From positions 62,001 to 126,000 of the forward strand of contig JAHDVF020000459.1 of assembly GCA_022606425.2 (NCBI GenBank): 64,000 nucleotides of DNA, in the 5' to 3' direction. Both the position numbers and the translations under genes were made by a program. Positions 63,298 to 64,000 of the stretch are shown in pieces; the first letter of the stretch is position 1; every line of letters starts with the position of its first letter. The notes beneath the pieces were generated by a model. The model searched no databases and was not told the origin of the DNA. It saw only the letters and a program-made list of their open reading frames with translations. This stretch comes from Lepidostoma basale. Taxonomy: Eukaryota; Arthropoda; Insecta; Trichoptera; Lepidostomatidae.

Positions 63298-63305
63298 CTT
63301 GGAAC

Positions 63306-63323
63306 TTATCCGTTTGCGGACAT
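63306..63323 (-). promoter_or_regulatory. five-codon upstream ORF before EML
   Basis: ATG at 63323-63321, stop TAA at 63308-63306, out of frame with EML and 8 nt before its ATG. If transcribed it could lower translation of the main frame. Inference only. Confidence 0.35.
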
Positions 63324-63545
63324 CACTCTTTTATCCACAGTTTATTCTTTTATATCAAGAAATTCACTAAACATACTACGATTTCATATTTTATAACTTT
63401 TGTGTGGTAACCTTTATTAAACTTATCGTGATGTGTTTTTGATTGCTTTATTAAAACAAAAATAATATTGAAAATTTTTAGAAGTAGCTATTTATTGTAT
63501 CAGATAAAGTAATACACGGTTTATGATTAAATTAAATTTTGTTAT

Positions 63546-64000
63546 TTAACCCTTAACGTACCGTGTTCAAAACAAAACGCTCGCTCCCATGTGGTCAATT
63601 CAGTTTACCGCTAACTTTATCTAAATATCAAGCATATGACTCGATGAATCAAAATTTAATTTATGTCATCTTGTAGGGAATTTCATTAGGAATAGATCGA
63701 TATCTATAACATACATGGATTATTTGAAAAACATATCATTATTAATTTTTTTCTGGAACCATGCGATTTCTGATATGGAATGCGTCACAGCATACGAGCA
63801 ACTGGACACCAAGTATAAACTTGTCTCGCGCCGCGGCCGGCGGGGCGAGACTTTACGAGATTTTACGTATGATAAAGGCACCTAGGCAAAATGTATAGTA
63901 CGTTCAAGACAACGAGTACGTATTAATATTTGTCCCTTTTGGTAAAGTGTTAATATTTTCACAGTTCTGATATTATTAAGTTGCGTGCTGCGTTTCCATC
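63546..64000. mobile_element. piggyBac-like TTAA element, copy 2, cut by window end
   Basis: TTAA at 63546-63549, then CCCTTAACGTACCGTGTTC. The rest is the inverted copy of 46665-47107 and includes a very GC-rich patch at 63826-63850. It lies 250 bp upstream of the EML start codon, in or near the EML promoter. Confidence 0.7.

Noticed and set aside
1..64000. CRISPR arrays, operons, rRNA or prokaryotic signals
   Set aside because: None seen; spliceosomal introns and the element types show nuclear eukaryotic DNA.

Overview
This is intronic and intergenic DNA from a eukaryotic nuclear genome, almost certainly an insect and probably a lepidopteran. The evidence is AT-rich sequence, GT-AG introns, two conserved animal genes, a cecropia/mori-type mariner, Helitrons ending GCCGGGTCAGCTAG, piggyBac-like TTAA elements and a short TTAGG-type tract. 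The order-level call is an inference. Most of the window is transposon-derived.

Two host genes lie tail to tail. The last three coding exons of TIMM44 (matrix-side subunit of the TIM23 protein import motor) run on the + strand to 2555. A complete echinoderm microtubule-associated protein-like gene (EML) runs on the - strand from its ATG at 63297 to its stop at 8124. I resolved 18 EML coding exons whose phases join without conflict, giving 2718 nt and 905 residues: coiled coil, Ser/Pro-rich basic linker, HELP motif, then WD-repeat propellers. One intron (24368-52753) is over 28 kb and holds much of the mobile DNA.

Mobile DNA by region: 4-7 kb, LINE, SINE and TTAA foldback remnants between the genes; 10-12.5 kb, a mariner and a tRNA-derived SINE inside an older foldback element; 13.7-20.8 kb, a piggyBac-like MITE, LINE 3' ends and an internally deleted LINE; 27-32 kb, RTE-type LINE pieces, a young hAT-like MITE and foldbacks; 34-36.7 kb, a piggyBac-like MITE and nested SINEs; 36.7-42.8 kb, a ~6.1 kb Helitron inserted in a SINE and carrying internal duplications and LINE cargo; 48.5-51.6 kb, a nearly complete LINE; 53-64 kb, more foldbacks and LINE remnants among the 5' EML exons.

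In the text, 'LINE-A' is the family of the long element at 48.5-51.6 kb, 'LINE-B' a second family whose C terminus reads KWQWIGHTLR, and 'RTE-type' a third with a WRWAGHVAR-like C terminus.

The most unusual signal is that several otherwise different foldback families share one RNA-like module: CUGANGA (or a close variant), one extra base, a hairpin, GAAAC, a self-complementary step, then GUC or a relative. This is the layout of a minimal type I hammerhead ribozyme with one extra core base. The best examples are at 12467-12513 (+), 10487-10533 (-), 53207-53253 (-) and 53365-53406 (+). Activity is not demonstrated. A second result is a non-autonomous LINE-A derivative, 5' leader fused to 3' end, present in three copies.
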